Origin: Adineta vaga
Lineage: Eukaryota; Rotifera
Direction of reading: 5' to 3'
Assembly: GCA_021613535.1 (NCBI GenBank)
Contig: CP075496.1
Span: forward strand, 1-64,000
DNA length: 64,000 nucleotides
This document shows, piece after piece, positions 1-10,700 of the stretch. Positions within the stretch are counted from its first letter, which is position 1, and each line of letters begins with the position of its first letter. The notes under the pieces are model-generated. The model saw only the letters and a program-made list of their open reading frames with translations, did not search any database and was not told the DNA's origin. The position numbers and the translations under genes are program-made.

Positions 1-126
1 CCACCCACACCCACACCCACACCACACCCACACCCACACCCACACCCACACCCACCCACACCCACACACCCTCACCCACACCCTCACCCACACCCACCCA
101 CACCCACCCACCCCACACCCACACTC
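1..126 (+). repeat. Telomeric repeat array, C-rich on this strand
   Basis: Tandem CCCACA-type units with CCCTCA variants fill the left end. The bdelloid telomeric repeat is TGTGGG, so here the G-rich strand is the minus strand and the chromosome end this array once capped would lie to the left. The array at 2541-2707 has the opposite orientation. Confidence 0.9.
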
Positions 127-440
127 ATTCAATTGAGTAGTGGCCAGAAGTCAGCCGATCACCGTCCTTCTTGAGAAAGCAGAATAGAGCTGATTATATC
201 ATACATAAAGTGTTTCTGACATCAGTATCTCAGATGCCACTACTAAGGAGAAAGAAATCATCAACATTTCTGTGTTGGATCTATAAATAAAGAGGCTAAG
301 ATCTGATTTTATACAGGAGGGACGAAAGCAGATAATTGTTGTTTATGAAGAAGAAAAAGAAGACGACTCTCTACAGGTAGTAAAAAAATTTACAAAAAAA
401 AACGAATTTTAATAAACTTACGTGAAACTTACGTGAACTT
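127..440. other. No gene recognised
   Basis: AT-rich sequence between the C-rich array and the transposase relic. It may hold a further decayed exon of that relic, but no frame could be followed with confidence. Confidence 0.4.
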
Positions 441-1676
441 ATTTTAAAGAAAGAACATCATACTGTCGATATTGGCCGATCTTCATTTGCTACATTGAAA
501 CCGCCATATGTTGTACCTAAAGCTGCTTTAGCCGTTTTATTCTCACAGAAATTGTTTATGTGGTCAGCCAGAGACATCATGAGAATATCTCTTCTTGAGA
601 GCAAGCATTACTTATTAAAATCTCTGATAAATACAATGTTACACTGACTGTGGTTCAAGGAGAAAAGAAATGCTGTTATTTAAAGTTAATCATATAAAAT
701 AAAGCGAAACTTTTTATACAGAGCGACAGAAAGCAGATAGTTTAGTTTATGAAGAAGAAGACGTATATATAGCCAATAATGAAGAGTGTATGCTTAAATT
801 TAACTGTTCAACTGTTGCACACTTCGAATACTTACTTAAGCAGAAGAACTGTGATTTTTTACAGAAAAAATTGAAGAAAATTTGACAAACAGTAACCATT
901 GACATATTAATTGGTCACAACGGGTTCAACAAAAAAATGGCTCGAGCTGCTTGAAAAAAAAAGAATTTTCAGGAAATGTTGATGAAGCAGTTTTGCTATT
1001 GAAGTCAAAAATCGGATATTTTCTGTTTCATGTATATGTAAAGCGAGAGCAATCCGAATATTTCGAAAAGTTAAAGAGCGAAGTTAGTGATGAAAAAATA
1101 GTGATGCAGGTAGATTTTGCCGAGAATTTCAATATGAAAGAACAAGACGAAATTCAAAAAGCACACTGGAATACAAAGGCGTTGAGTATTTTTACTGCTT
1201 TTGTATGGTCAACAAATGAAAATTTTTCTTTTGCTTTGCCATCTCCAGATTTAACACACGACAAATTTGTTGTTGATTCTGCTTTAAACATTATATTAAA
1301 TCATATCAAAACAGTTCTTCCAAATGTTAAAGAGATAAGTGTTTTCGATGGAGTAGCCTCCCAGTTCAAACAACGTTTTCATTTTCGAAATCTGTCACAA
1401 ATTGCTTCTGAACGAAAAATTCATTTAAGTTGGCATTTTTTTGCAACTTCACATGGTAAGGGTGTTGTTGATGGAATTGGAGGTACTATAGAGCGACTCG
1501 TGTGGTCAGCAATTTTGGCAGGAGGAGTATGTCGGTCTGCTCAGGATTTTATTAATCTTGCTAAGCAAAAAACTAAGAAAATAATTTTATTTGAAATCAC
1601 CAGAAACGACATTGATAATTCGAAAAAGAAACTTGAAAATTTTTTGAAACGGCAAAAACAGTACCAGAGACATTAA
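441..1676 (+). pseudogene. Decayed transposase-like gene
   Basis: The frame from about 951 to 1676 carries motifs I recognise from a transposon-derived protein family widespread in animals: FLFHVYVKR, VDFAENF, EIQKAHW, DGVASQFK, FFATSHGKG and VDGIGGT. The spaced acidic residues (VDF, DG, VDG) suggest an RNase-H-fold transposase core, but I cannot name the superfamily. An upstream stretch near 447-530 encodes another family piece (GRSSFATLKPPYV). Between the pieces there are stops and a frame change: the family-like INWSQ segment is preceded by TGA. There is no convincing ATG in the main frame, which opens at TTG. The gene lies on a 2.4-kb fragment bounded on both sides by telomeric repeats. 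Confidence 0.6.
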
Positions 1677-2540
1677 AAATGCATTGAGTTAATGTTGTTG
1701 ATGAAAATACATTAGAATTTCGATATTTCTCAATCCGTTCTGAAAAAAAAACTATAACCTATTGATCAAATATATTTGGATAAATTTTTAGTTCTACTTT
1801 GTTTAGTTATTAAATTTATTTCTGGATATTAGGCGACAAGTGAAAAAAATACTATTAACGAGAAATTTGTAAATAAGATTAGGTAAAGAAAACAAGAAAA
1901 AAAGAACAAAAAAAAACATCTAGCTCGAAAGAGGCCGGGTCTTCGTCCCGGGCTGGAGAAACACTTGAGTGGAGGTGCTTTTATTTACACTCTAGTGGCT
2001 AAGAGCCTCTAAATATGTGTCAAAAGTGAGATATACTCTTTATCAAGATAAAAGACACAGAAGATCGATGAACAAAACGAAGGTACTAATAAAGACTTAT
2101 ATTATCGGTCGACAGCTGAGGTATAGAAATGTTCATTTTAGCGGTGAGATACATGTCAAAATAAATTAGGATCAAATAAAAAGACAATAATGACTTTTCG
2201 AAAAAAAGTGTCACACCGTTACGAAAAATGTCATACCGTTACGTTTGTATTTTGGCATTTATTAACCTATAAAAGAAGATAGGAGAGTTTTCTTTTCACC
2301 ATCGTGAAGCGCGTGAAAAGCTCTATAAAACTGGTTGTTATCAACTTACATTTATATTTTAAATTTCGCAGGAAATCAAGGATTAATCATGAACACTCGA
2401 GGTTGAGGGTCCTTCTGTGTCACACCGTTACGCGACCTAAGAATCTTCCCGGAAAATCGGACGATTGATGGAAATCATTCATTTTTACAGTGAACGTAGA
2501 GTATGCCAAGCTACGTCGAATGACCTTTGAACGAACTCTA
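1677..2540. other. Non-coding stretch with a small repeated 16-mer
   Basis: No gene seen. A 16-nt motif gtgtcacaccgttacg occurs at 2208-2223 and 2417-2432, with a close variant (atgtcataccgttacg) at 2228-2243. Its role is unknown. Confidence 0.5.
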
Positions 2541-2707
2541 GGGTGGGTGTGTGGGTGTGGGTGTGGGTGTGGGTGTGGGTGTGGGTGTGGGTGTGGGTGT
2601 GTGTGTGTGTGTGGGTGTGGTGGGTGTGGGTGTGGGTGTGGGTGTGGGTGTGGGTGTGGGTGTGGGTGTGGGTGTGGGTGTGGGTGTGGGGTGTGGGTGT
2701 GTGTGTG
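2541..2707 (+). repeat. Telomeric repeat array, G-rich on this strand
   Basis: About 25 units of TGTGGG/GTGTGG with a few GTGTGT interruptions. It lies directly beside the hammerhead motif at 2716-2758. In the Terminon model the C-rich complement is the 3' end of the RNA template, so the chromosome interior is to the left and the attached unit extends to the right. Confidence 0.95.
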
Positions 2708-2715
2708 TTCCAGCA

Positions 2716-2758
2716 GCCATGACGCGTTTCGAACCCGCTACGGTTCTCATCAGATGGC
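2716..2758 (-). ncRNA. Type I hammerhead ribozyme, intact core
   Basis: On the minus strand stem I GCCAU leads into CUGAUGA, stem II (GAACC / GGUUC closing a GUAGCG loop), then GAAA, a minimal stem III CGCG, the cleavage triplet GUC and AUGGC, which closes stem I. All invariant core positions are present. Telomeric C-rich repeats follow about 10 nt downstream, the arrangement described at Terminon 3' ends. The very short stem III is typical of hammerheads in Penelope-like elements. Confidence 0.9.
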
Positions 2759-2931
2759 TTCTAGTTCAAAAATGATCAAAATTGTATCAATTTCAACTTA
2801 AAAAAGTCAAAACTAATTCAATTTAAACATTTCTAAACCAAATACACTGTTATAAATCAAATTTCATAACAAAAAGTCATAAAATTCAACTTATAATGGT
2901 ACTTCTAGCTTGAGCAGTGTGTGTTCCAGCA

Positions 2932-2977
2932 GCCATGACGCGTTTCGACTGAATTTCACGGTTTCATCAGTTGTCAT
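2932..2977 (-). ncRNA. Hammerhead ribozyme relic, second of a pair
   Basis: The minus strand has CUGAUGA, then about 17 nt ending in CAGUC, then GAAA and CGCGUCAUGGC. Stem II no longer pairs well (AAACC against CAGUC), and the 5' arm of stem I does not match AUGGC. The motif at 63829-63876 keeps an intact GACUG/CAGUC stem II, so this looks like a worn copy of the same second-position motif. Confidence 0.65.
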
Positions 2978-3264
2978 AAGTCATTTTATCGGCAGAAAGA
3001 TGAATTTTAAGAAAATGTTAAAATCCGACTAATGAAATCATTCTTCAGTGGATGTTGAGTGGTATGGACTAACCTGAATGTGATTATAAATTTGGATGAT
3101 ATTTCGATAAATTATTGCGGTTGCTGTTGGAAGTTGTTTTATAACAGCCTGATGGTTTGTAGTGACTAAATGTAATCGGTAATAAGATGAATATATATAG
3201 ATTGTATTGAGAGATGCTTACTTGTTGATGAAGCTTTGTTGAATGATATGGAGAGTGAAGAAAG

Positions 3265-3440
3265 CTAGTGTTTTATATAGGCAGGAGAGAGCGAGAGGAA
3301 GAGGGTGGAGAACATCACGGAATTGCTATAGAAATTGTATATTTTTTATGGGAAAATTCCTGTGCCCACCATTTTATATGATCAAAGTCTGTGGAATGCT
3401 GTTTTCATGGGAGAAAATGCACTGAATAGATTCTTTTTGG
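3265..3440 (-). promoter_or_regulatory. Promoter remnant with TATA box
   Basis: The minus strand reads TATATAAAA at 3279-3271. The sequence upstream of it resembles the promoter of the gene at 30030-30518: GA-rich tract, a ggaaattcc-like block, then a 'catagaatgttctt' block, in the same order. No protein start follows; a GTAAGC donor-like site lies about 60 nt downstream. This suggests the 5' end of a Terminon transcript whose body is gone. Confidence 0.5.
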
Positions 3441-4210
3441 GCACCAGATCAAAGTTTAACTTCGACGTGACTTAATACAGCAACGCAAATTGATCCGAAA
3501 GGAATCTGGCATTTGCTAGAAGGAATCTTTCTTTTGTCCTGACTACGTGATTTTGTCTTGTTTATGAAAGAAAGATTATAGCGTTGGTAGAGAGAAAGAG
3601 GCTAGAGGCTACTATAGATGATGTTACTTTTTTCTTTACATTTTCATTCTTCTTTTAGGTTCTGGGACAATGATTACATTTATGTTCCAAACGGTTACCA
3701 ATTTAAGATGAATTCATCTTTTGTTAATTATTAAACTATAATAATAATAAAAGCAATCTTTTCTGTTTCATTTAGAAATAAATCAATGGAACATTCTCAT
3801 ACTTACAATCATTTTATGATCAATCTATTTAAAAAAGATCAAGTTACTTCCAGAGAACAGATGGTAAAAAGTAATAGTTATGATTAGTCACAATATTGGT
3901 TAGATTATAATTTTCAATAACATATATTCAATCACTACTTATTTTTTTTTTGTTCTGGATCTTAATAGATAGGCAATATTATATTGTTTGAACATATACA
4001 TGGACAACATTAATCATTGTATTAACACTTTGTGCTGTTGTCGGTTTTGATTAATATTATGGCTTGTAAACGATTGCAAAATAGTTAACATCACATGCGT
4101 TTCATTTAATTATATTGAATTATTATTTTCTGTCAATTTAACTTTTGTATTTGGTTCATTGTATTAATGACAAGGCGAACAGCACATGCAGAATAAAATG
4201 AAGAATAGTA

Positions 4211-4252
4211 TTTTTTCCTTTCGACCTTACTCAAAGGTCTCATCAGCTGTTT
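4211..4252 (-). ncRNA. Hammerhead ribozyme relic
   Basis: The minus strand gives CUGAUGA, a perfect 5-bp stem II (GACCU / AGGUC) and GAAA, but GGAAAAAAUAC follows in place of the CGCGUC stem III and cleavage site. The catalytic half is present and the cleavage half is lost or unrecognisable. Confidence 0.55.
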
Positions 4253-4429
4253 GAAGTCTTAACATGATCTAAAACACTAAATTTAAACTCAAAAGTTCAG
4301 ACTATGTCTTTTCAATCACATATCAAGATATCTGTAGTGTATCGCAACTGAATTTAATTCAAATCGAAATTTGAACTAATTTCACTTAGTAATGACATTG
4401 TTATCACTTACAAAAGTCAGACAACTTGC

Positions 4430-4470
4430 CATGGTTATTTCAATTCTGCTCAAAGATCTCATCGGATGGT
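4430..4470 (-). ncRNA. Hammerhead ribozyme relic, partner of the one at 4.2 kb
   Basis: The minus strand reads CCAU-CCGAUGA-GAUCU...GAAUU-GAAA-UAACC-AUGG. Stem I (CCAU/AUGG) still pairs, but CUGAUGA has become CCGAUGA and the cleavage triplet is ACC. Spacing from the 4211-4252 motif is about 220 nt, the same paired layout as at 2.7/2.9 and 63.6/63.85 kb. Confidence 0.5.
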
Positions 4471-5041
4471 TCTATATATGATAGAATTGATCAGAATGTT
4501 TTGCTTCATTCAACATAGAATAAAACCAATTTAATTTAAAATAAAAGTAATTGAATGTAAATGAGAAGAGTTTTAGTTTATTTGAATATAAAATAAATTT
4601 GACGATCATTGAATGGAAATAATGAAGAAAATTTGAAGACATGTAAGATAATCGAAAAGTAAATCTAGAATAATCTAATAGAATAATACTAAAATATACA
4701 TATATATATATATATATATGAATTCTGGACATATGTGTTGAACAAGAGAGAATAAATGTTATCTGTAAGTAATATTCTTTTGAGAGATAAGTAAAATTAT
4801 GTACTTATAGAAAAAAAAAGAATTATTCATTAAGTATTTTTCGGACATATAGAGGCCTTGGATATACCATCATTTTAATAACAGAACATGTAACATTCCA
4901 TCGATAATCACGTAGAGATAAGGCAGACTGTATATATTTTTTTCTTTGCTTTAATTCATTTATTCTAAGAAAAGGTTTGTCTCTTATTCCTTTTTTTTGT
5001 TGCCATCATATAACGTTTCTTTATAGTTTTTACCAATTAAA

Positions 5042-5347
5042 ATGTCAACACCAGTACGACGATCTACTTTTCGTGCAAATCTACATGCCGAAGTAAATAA
5101 ATTAAAATAAACTCTTGAATATTAATTAATTTAATTTTAGTATATACCAAATTCTCCATTATCATCGCATTATGTTCAAGTTATTTGTAACAACAATGCA
5201 TCAAAATCAACTGAGGTTCCAAACTTGGTTACTGTCGAATCGAATAATGAACTTCGTCAAGTACCAGATGTTAATATTAAATGTGAAATATTTTCTGAAA
5301 AAATTGAAAAAACAAATGAAAAAAACATTGATCAATTAGCACCATAA
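5042..5347 (+). CDS. Small two-exon protein of unknown function (85 aa)
   Basis: Exon 1 is 5042-5092 (17 codons, starting MSTPVRRSTFRAN). A 48-nt intron, 5093-5140, runs from GTAAAT to TTTTAG. Exon 2 is 5141-5347 and ends with TAA. The splice is in phase 0 and gives one open frame of 85 codons. The N-terminus is basic and Ser/Thr-rich; the C-terminus is acidic and Lys/Asn-rich, so the protein is probably disordered. It is too fragmented for a long-ORF search to catch. I do not recognise a family. It sits on the plus strand, against the direction of the Terminon genes, just before telomeric repeats at 5502, so a captured host gene is possible. Confidence 0.5.
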
Positions 5348-5501
5348 TATTATCTGAAAGTTTTTTTATAGTTTCAATTTTCGAACGTCATTTCAATAAA
5401 AAGAAAGTAACAATGCAAATAAAAATGTTCATTATAAAAATATCAAAAGAAAATAGAAAAATGAATCAAAAGAATTAAATAAAAGATGTAACATCTACAT
5501 A

Positions 5502-5520
5502 GGGTGTGGGTGTGGGTGTT
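5502..5520 (+). repeat. Short G-rich telomeric repeat remnant
   Basis: About three TGTGGG units lie directly beside the hammerhead relic at 5527. They mark the attachment point (3' end) of the large minus-strand Terminon. Confidence 0.8.
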
Positions 5521-5526
5521 CCAGCA

Positions 5527-5569
5527 GCCATGACGCGTTTTGAACCCGCTACGGTTCTCATTAGATGGC
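5527..5569 (-). ncRNA. Inactivated hammerhead ribozyme at the Terminon 3' end
   Basis: The sequence is nearly identical to the motif at 2716-2758 with the same stems, but two invariant core positions are changed: CUGAUGA is CUAAUGA, and the GAAA box reads AAAA. Both are C-to-T changes on the plus strand. Self-cleavage should be lost. The downstream 3' UTR-like sequence also resembles that following the 2.7-kb motif. Confidence 0.85.
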
Positions 5570-6358
5570 TTCTAGTCTAAAATTGATCAAAATCTAATTA
5601 ATTCTAACTTAAAAAAGTCAAAATCAACTCAATTTTATCGTTCTTAAACGAAGTTTAATGTTACCAGTGCTATAAAATAAGATGGAGTAGATAAGTTTGA
5701 TTAATTATGATGTTAGTTTGGAATTGTAGATGTTTATATGGAATTGATTGAAACAGTAGTCAGGTTGAATCGCTTTGTTGCAGAAAATGTTGATGGATAA
5801 TGTTATCAAAATGGTGGTTTTTCGGTTTGATTGGAACTTATGATGTAGTTAGTCAATGATTCATTGTAAGGGATTTATTTAATGTAATCTTACTGTCTAT
5901 ATGAGACTAGTTTATCCTTTTAGTACAATACATGTGGATTTAGTGGATTATTACTTATTCATTGTTCAATATTCGAATCTTTTGAATGGTTTTAATATTG
6001 AAAATATAGAATGAACGGTTATAAACAGGTTCTTATTCTTAATTGTGACCGGTTTTGAATCCATGGTTACGCTAGAAAATGAGATCTTCGTATAATCCAT
6101 GTATGTCTCAGGATTTTTAATATTATTAAGTCGAAAATTCAAATTAAGTTGAAATTTTATGTTTTCAGTGTTTTTCATGTATTCTATACATTTTAGTCGC
6201 GTATAAACCGAAGAAGATTTCTTATCATTGTACAGAAAGAAGAAACAGAACATTTGTTCTGGAAAAAATACCATAGGAAAGAAATAAAAGAGAGAAAAGG
6301 AATATAAAGTCCAAGAGGCAGAGAATCATTTTATTTTTTCCTCATTTATATAAAGAAA

Positions 6359-6763
6359 ATGCCTAAAGTAAGTCGACGTTCTCATCGATGTGCATGTAGT
6401 GGTGCTGCTTCAAACGGAAGCAGTGGTGATGGTGTTCACACTGAAGCACCTATCAATGCTCAATACAAGAAGGTGTGTATTGAGCATAACAAAATGGTGA
6501 TCTTGTACGAACATCGTAAAAACAATGATGGTCATGCAAGCTTTACTCGTTTACACATCAGTAAACGAGGAGCACTTGGTCCACCACCACCGCGACCACC
6601 ACGACCACCAGTAACAATTACTGGAAATAATCAACAACAGAATGGACACCGGGCAACAACCGTGGTCATTAACAATGATCATGGTGGTATAACACTCGAC
6701 GTTTCGTCGAGAAAAAACGAACATAATTCGTTGGACATCACTATCACGAATGGTGGTAGTTAA
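6359..6763 (+). CDS. Unknown 134-aa protein with proline-rich segment
   Basis: A single open frame from ATG to TAA, on the plus strand, opposite to the Terminon genes. The N-terminus is basic (PKVSRRSHRCAC). A middle part contains IEHNKMVILYEHRK, followed by GPPPPRPPRPP at about residues 75-85 and an Asn/His-rich C-terminus (VVINNDHGGITLDVSSRK). No signal peptide or membrane segment is visible. The overlapping minus-strand frame is a low-complexity shadow. I do not recognise a family. It could be a captured host gene in the Terminon 3' UTR or a chance frame; the balanced composition and sensible start favour a gene only moderately. Confidence 0.4.
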   Translation: MPKVSRRSHRCACSGAASNGSSGDGVHTEAPINAQYKKVCIEHNKMVILYEHRKNNDGHASFTRLHISKRGALGPPPPRPPRPPVTITGNNQQQNGHRATTVVINNDHGGITLDVSSRKNEHNSLDITITNGGS

Positions 6764-7717
6764 TTTTTTTTTTGTTCTTCTTTTATTTTTGCTTGTGCGC
6801 GTGGTAGTGCCGCTTATCATTTTTGCATTAGATAGTTTTTTTTGTGGCACGTGCATGTGCTTTGTCTTCATTGAAGAATGAAGACATTCTAATTTTGTTT
6901 TTTTTTTGTTTGATTTATTTTAATCCAGCAATAAATATCTTTTTTTCTTCAATATAAATTCTTATTATTTTCAATATCATTGAATCATATAAATGAATAA
7001 ATGTTGACCATACCTTTTTAGCAGACTTAACAGTAGTAATTGAGATTATATTTTGATTATTATGATGTAAGAATAAGATATATATATATAGTTGTTGGAT
7101 ATAGACAATATGATTGTCATCTAAAAAAAAAGGAGAAAATATTTCATTTTCATTAAAATACAAAATAAATTACTCTTAATAATTGCTTGTGGACCTCAAT
7201 TATAATGAATCAGATTGATTGTCGGCTTTTTAGATTTGTTTATATTGTGTTCGAACTTCTATTAAAGCATAAAACACTGAAAAGAACGATTAATCATAAT
7301 AAAAACTATTTACTCAATAATTTTAAACATTACTTTTTGATTGGAATATTCTTTGAAAGATGGTTCAGAATCATAAAAATGGATTTCGAATGAATTAAAA
7401 TTAACTTGAAATGAAAATGACACTGTAACATAATCTATTTTCAGACAAATTCCATAAAAAATGATTAAATTCATTGAAAAATTCAATTTAATTATGTTTT
7501 AATCGAATTTAGATGATATTTTGCTGCATAATATATAGTATATTGAAGTAGTTTGTATTGTTGATCTAGAATAGAATAAAGAAATATACATTAGATTATA
7601 TTTTCGAAATCAAAAACGCCACAAGAAATGATTTATTAACAAGAAAAACATAGAAATACTATTTCCATTGCATGAATAAATAGGATTAAATGAGAAAAGC
7701 ATTAGTAATTTGTTCTA
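6764..7717. other. AT-rich 3' UTR of the Terminon, no gene seen
   Basis: The stretch downstream of the Athena RT stop codon and beyond the plus-strand ORF is AT-rich, with short uninformative frames only. Confidence 0.5.
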
Positions 7718-10700
7718 TCAATGTTTAGTTGATGAAAATTTCAAACGTTTGATTTTCATCTGTTTGTTCAATAGCATATATTGTTTTGGACGTTTATGAA
7801 TCAACTCTTGCTTACCATCTCGACGATTTCGATTGCCAACAACCATTCTAACTGCCATTGCCGGTGTATTCTGGAATACGTTTCGGTATAATTGATGCAT
7901 ATCTCTTTTGAACGAAGGAAATCGTTTTTCATGTGTATAATGAATAAAGAAGCGATCTTGCAAATGCATTACATTTTCACGCTTTGTAACTGTTGAATCA
8001 TCTGGTTGTTCATCATTTGCATCAGCTGAAGCTATACTTTTGGTCACTTGTGTTTGACGAATCGTGGGTTGAGCCAACATTTTCTGACGTAATAGGCAAA
8101 GTTGTGTCGTATCTGTGATAAGTGACGAAAAAGAGTTGATATTGATATATTCGAGCATATATTTATAGAATTTATCATTAATAAATGATGAAGAATAACT
8201 AAAATAGATTTTTCTGATGTAATTTCATTGATTTTGTTCTAATAAGGAACGAAATGCTTACCCATTATACAATAACATGAGTTTTATTTCTTTTTGTTCA
8301 CAATGAAATGCCTCCAATGTTGATGAATATCGAATAGCTCGTGCCAAGGCAGTTTGGATAACGTTTTGGTATACATATGGATGATGATCGGATGTAAATG
8401 GTACCACATATGGTTCTGCACTTGGTTTATGATAAACTGATGTTAAAAGAACACCATCACTATTTGTTAGAACTATATCTAGAAATGGAAGACTTTGACT
8501 AATTTTATAATCTAATTTAATATTTGGATGCCATTGATTTGCTTCATCTAATAGTTTTCTTAACTGTTGTTCAGATTTATTCCATGTCATGAAAACATCA
8601 TCAATATATCTATAAGAATTATAATTAATGTTTCTATATTCTATGATATTTACCTGCCAAAGAATTCACTAGTAATATCTTGATAACGAACCAATTCCTT
8701 CTGCCATTTCCACATAAATATATTAGCTAATGTTAAAGTAAATGAAGAACCCATTGCACCACCTGTTGTTTGCTTATAGATTTTGTTGCCATAGACAAAT
8801 ACATTTTCTTTAATTACTATCGAGGCCAGTTTCCGAATGGTATCAAGTGCAATTCCTTTCACTTTTCGATAACCATGGACATAAAGAAATTCTACCAGAG
8901 TATTCAATGCTTCTTCCTGTGGTAACATAGTATATAAATTATGAATATCAAAAGTACAGAATAAAGTTGATGGTTTAAAAATGTCGGTTCTGATATATCT
9001 ATTGATTCGTTTGATTAAATGGGCACCATCGATAATAGTGGTAGTATAACAATGTTTATCAAATATAGGACGAATAATCTTATCAAGAAAATCTGATATT
9101 TTTGTTGTTGGAGCACGAATTGTATTTTCAATCGGTCGAACTGGTATATTATTCTAAATACAAAGAAGATGTAATTATAATTATTCCGAGATAGCTATTA
9201 CTACACCTTATGTGTTTTAGGATTGAAATATAAATGAGCTAATTCACATTTGGTTCGATTAGGCATCATTTGTTCATATTGCCATTTTAAAACGAGTTTT
9301 TTTGAATAAAAAGTGTTAAGTAATTGAATAACTTTATTTAAAATTTCATTGAATGGATTCTCTGTTAATTCTATGAAGGCATTTGTATCAGAAAAGAACT
9401 TTTGACCTTTCTTTTCAAATTCACTTGCTAAACCAATATAGAAATTATGACCTTTATCAGTAAGACGTATAACAAGATGATTTTGTTGAATCTTCTTTCG
9501 GATAGATGCAACAGTTTGTGCTTGTTTATGTGCTTCGATACGATCTTTATATGGTATAGATGAAAAATAACATTGTTGAAGATAATCAAGAAGTTGATCA
9601 GAATATTCTTGAAAAATAGACACTGTTCTTGGTATACGACAAAGTTTGACTAGATAATCTTGAACTTTAGTAAAAATATCGTTATGTTCATTTTTAATTA
9701 TAGTTTCTTGTTGTTTTCGAGAACAAAGTGCACTTTGATTTAGTCGAATAAATGATGGACCTATAACAATTTGATTAATTCTAGTCAATGTCAAATCTCA
9801 CTGAATGCAACAAATTCTACCTAGTTTTAGATAACTCCATTCAAGTGTAGTAAATGGATTCGACATTAAATCGAGATATGGTTCAGGTGAAACACCAATC
9901 ATATTCTTTGCTACAGATGAACGTTGACGATTACGACGCAGTTTTCTTCGATATAATGGCATTCTATTCAAAATATCTTGTTTTAATTGACTGGTACGAT
10001 ACGTCATATACCGGTTAATATCATTTACAATATTACCATTTGCTGTATATGTAGCAGTTGATGCGACTGATGTTAATTCTTCTAATATTTGTTGATATTG
10101 ACAATCATATTCTTGTAATTTAACTTCATAGCTGGTTAAAAATAGATGTAACCATTGACGTTTTGCTTCCTGAATGATTTGTAATCGTTCATTTTTCAAT
10201 CGAATATTTCTTTGTTCATTATTCATGGTTATAGGCATAATAGGTGAAATAAAATTTTCCAAATGATCAAAATTGGGTGGTAAAAATTGACAGATGATTC
10301 GCATTTCTAGCATTAATTGTTCTTCCCATACTTCTACTTGTCGTTGTCTTATTGTAATTAATTGATCTAGGATAACAGCAACTGGAGAATGAACAATTAT
10401 AGTTTCATATAAGTTTTTCTGTTCCATATCAACCTTAAATTTAATTATTTGATTTTGATTTCTTTTCGATAAATATTTTCGTTCGAAATCAACATATTCT
10501 TTCAAACAACGATCAATTCGATCAAAGGATATTGGCAGAATTGGACATAAGGTAGATTGTTCATATAATTTAATAGCATACTGTTCCATCATGCTTTTTA
10601 AGTGTGCTATATAATTGATAAGATACTCTTGGCATATAACAAAATCGTTACTTTTTGCTATCAGATACAATTGTTTCTTTTTGTTTAAATATAAAAGAAA

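Larger units (their letters stand above)
2980..5041. other. Worn Terminon unit, no protein gene seen
   Basis: AT-rich sequence holding the promoter remnant at 3265-3440, two hammerhead relics near 4.2 and 4.45 kb and an (AT)n run near 4697-4719. The short open frames here have no recognisable features. Confidence 0.5.

Noticed and set aside
1921-2010. GC-rich foldable stretch considered as a tRNA or ribozyme
   Set aside because: No cloverleaf and no CUGAUGA/GAAA core could be found on either strand.
2490-2801. Open frames on both strands through the telomeric array
   Set aside because: A six-base repeat without stops gives long Cys/Gly/Val or Pro/Thr frames by chance; these are not proteins.
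4472-4732. Minus-strand frame starting in an (AT)n run
   Set aside because: Ile/Tyr repeats from a microsatellite and Phe/Tyr-rich composition; no codon structure.
9757-9822. An intron spanning the TGA of the Athena RT
   Set aside because: Candidate GT...AG pairs either give 20-40 nt introns or break the frame before IGPSFIRLNQ.
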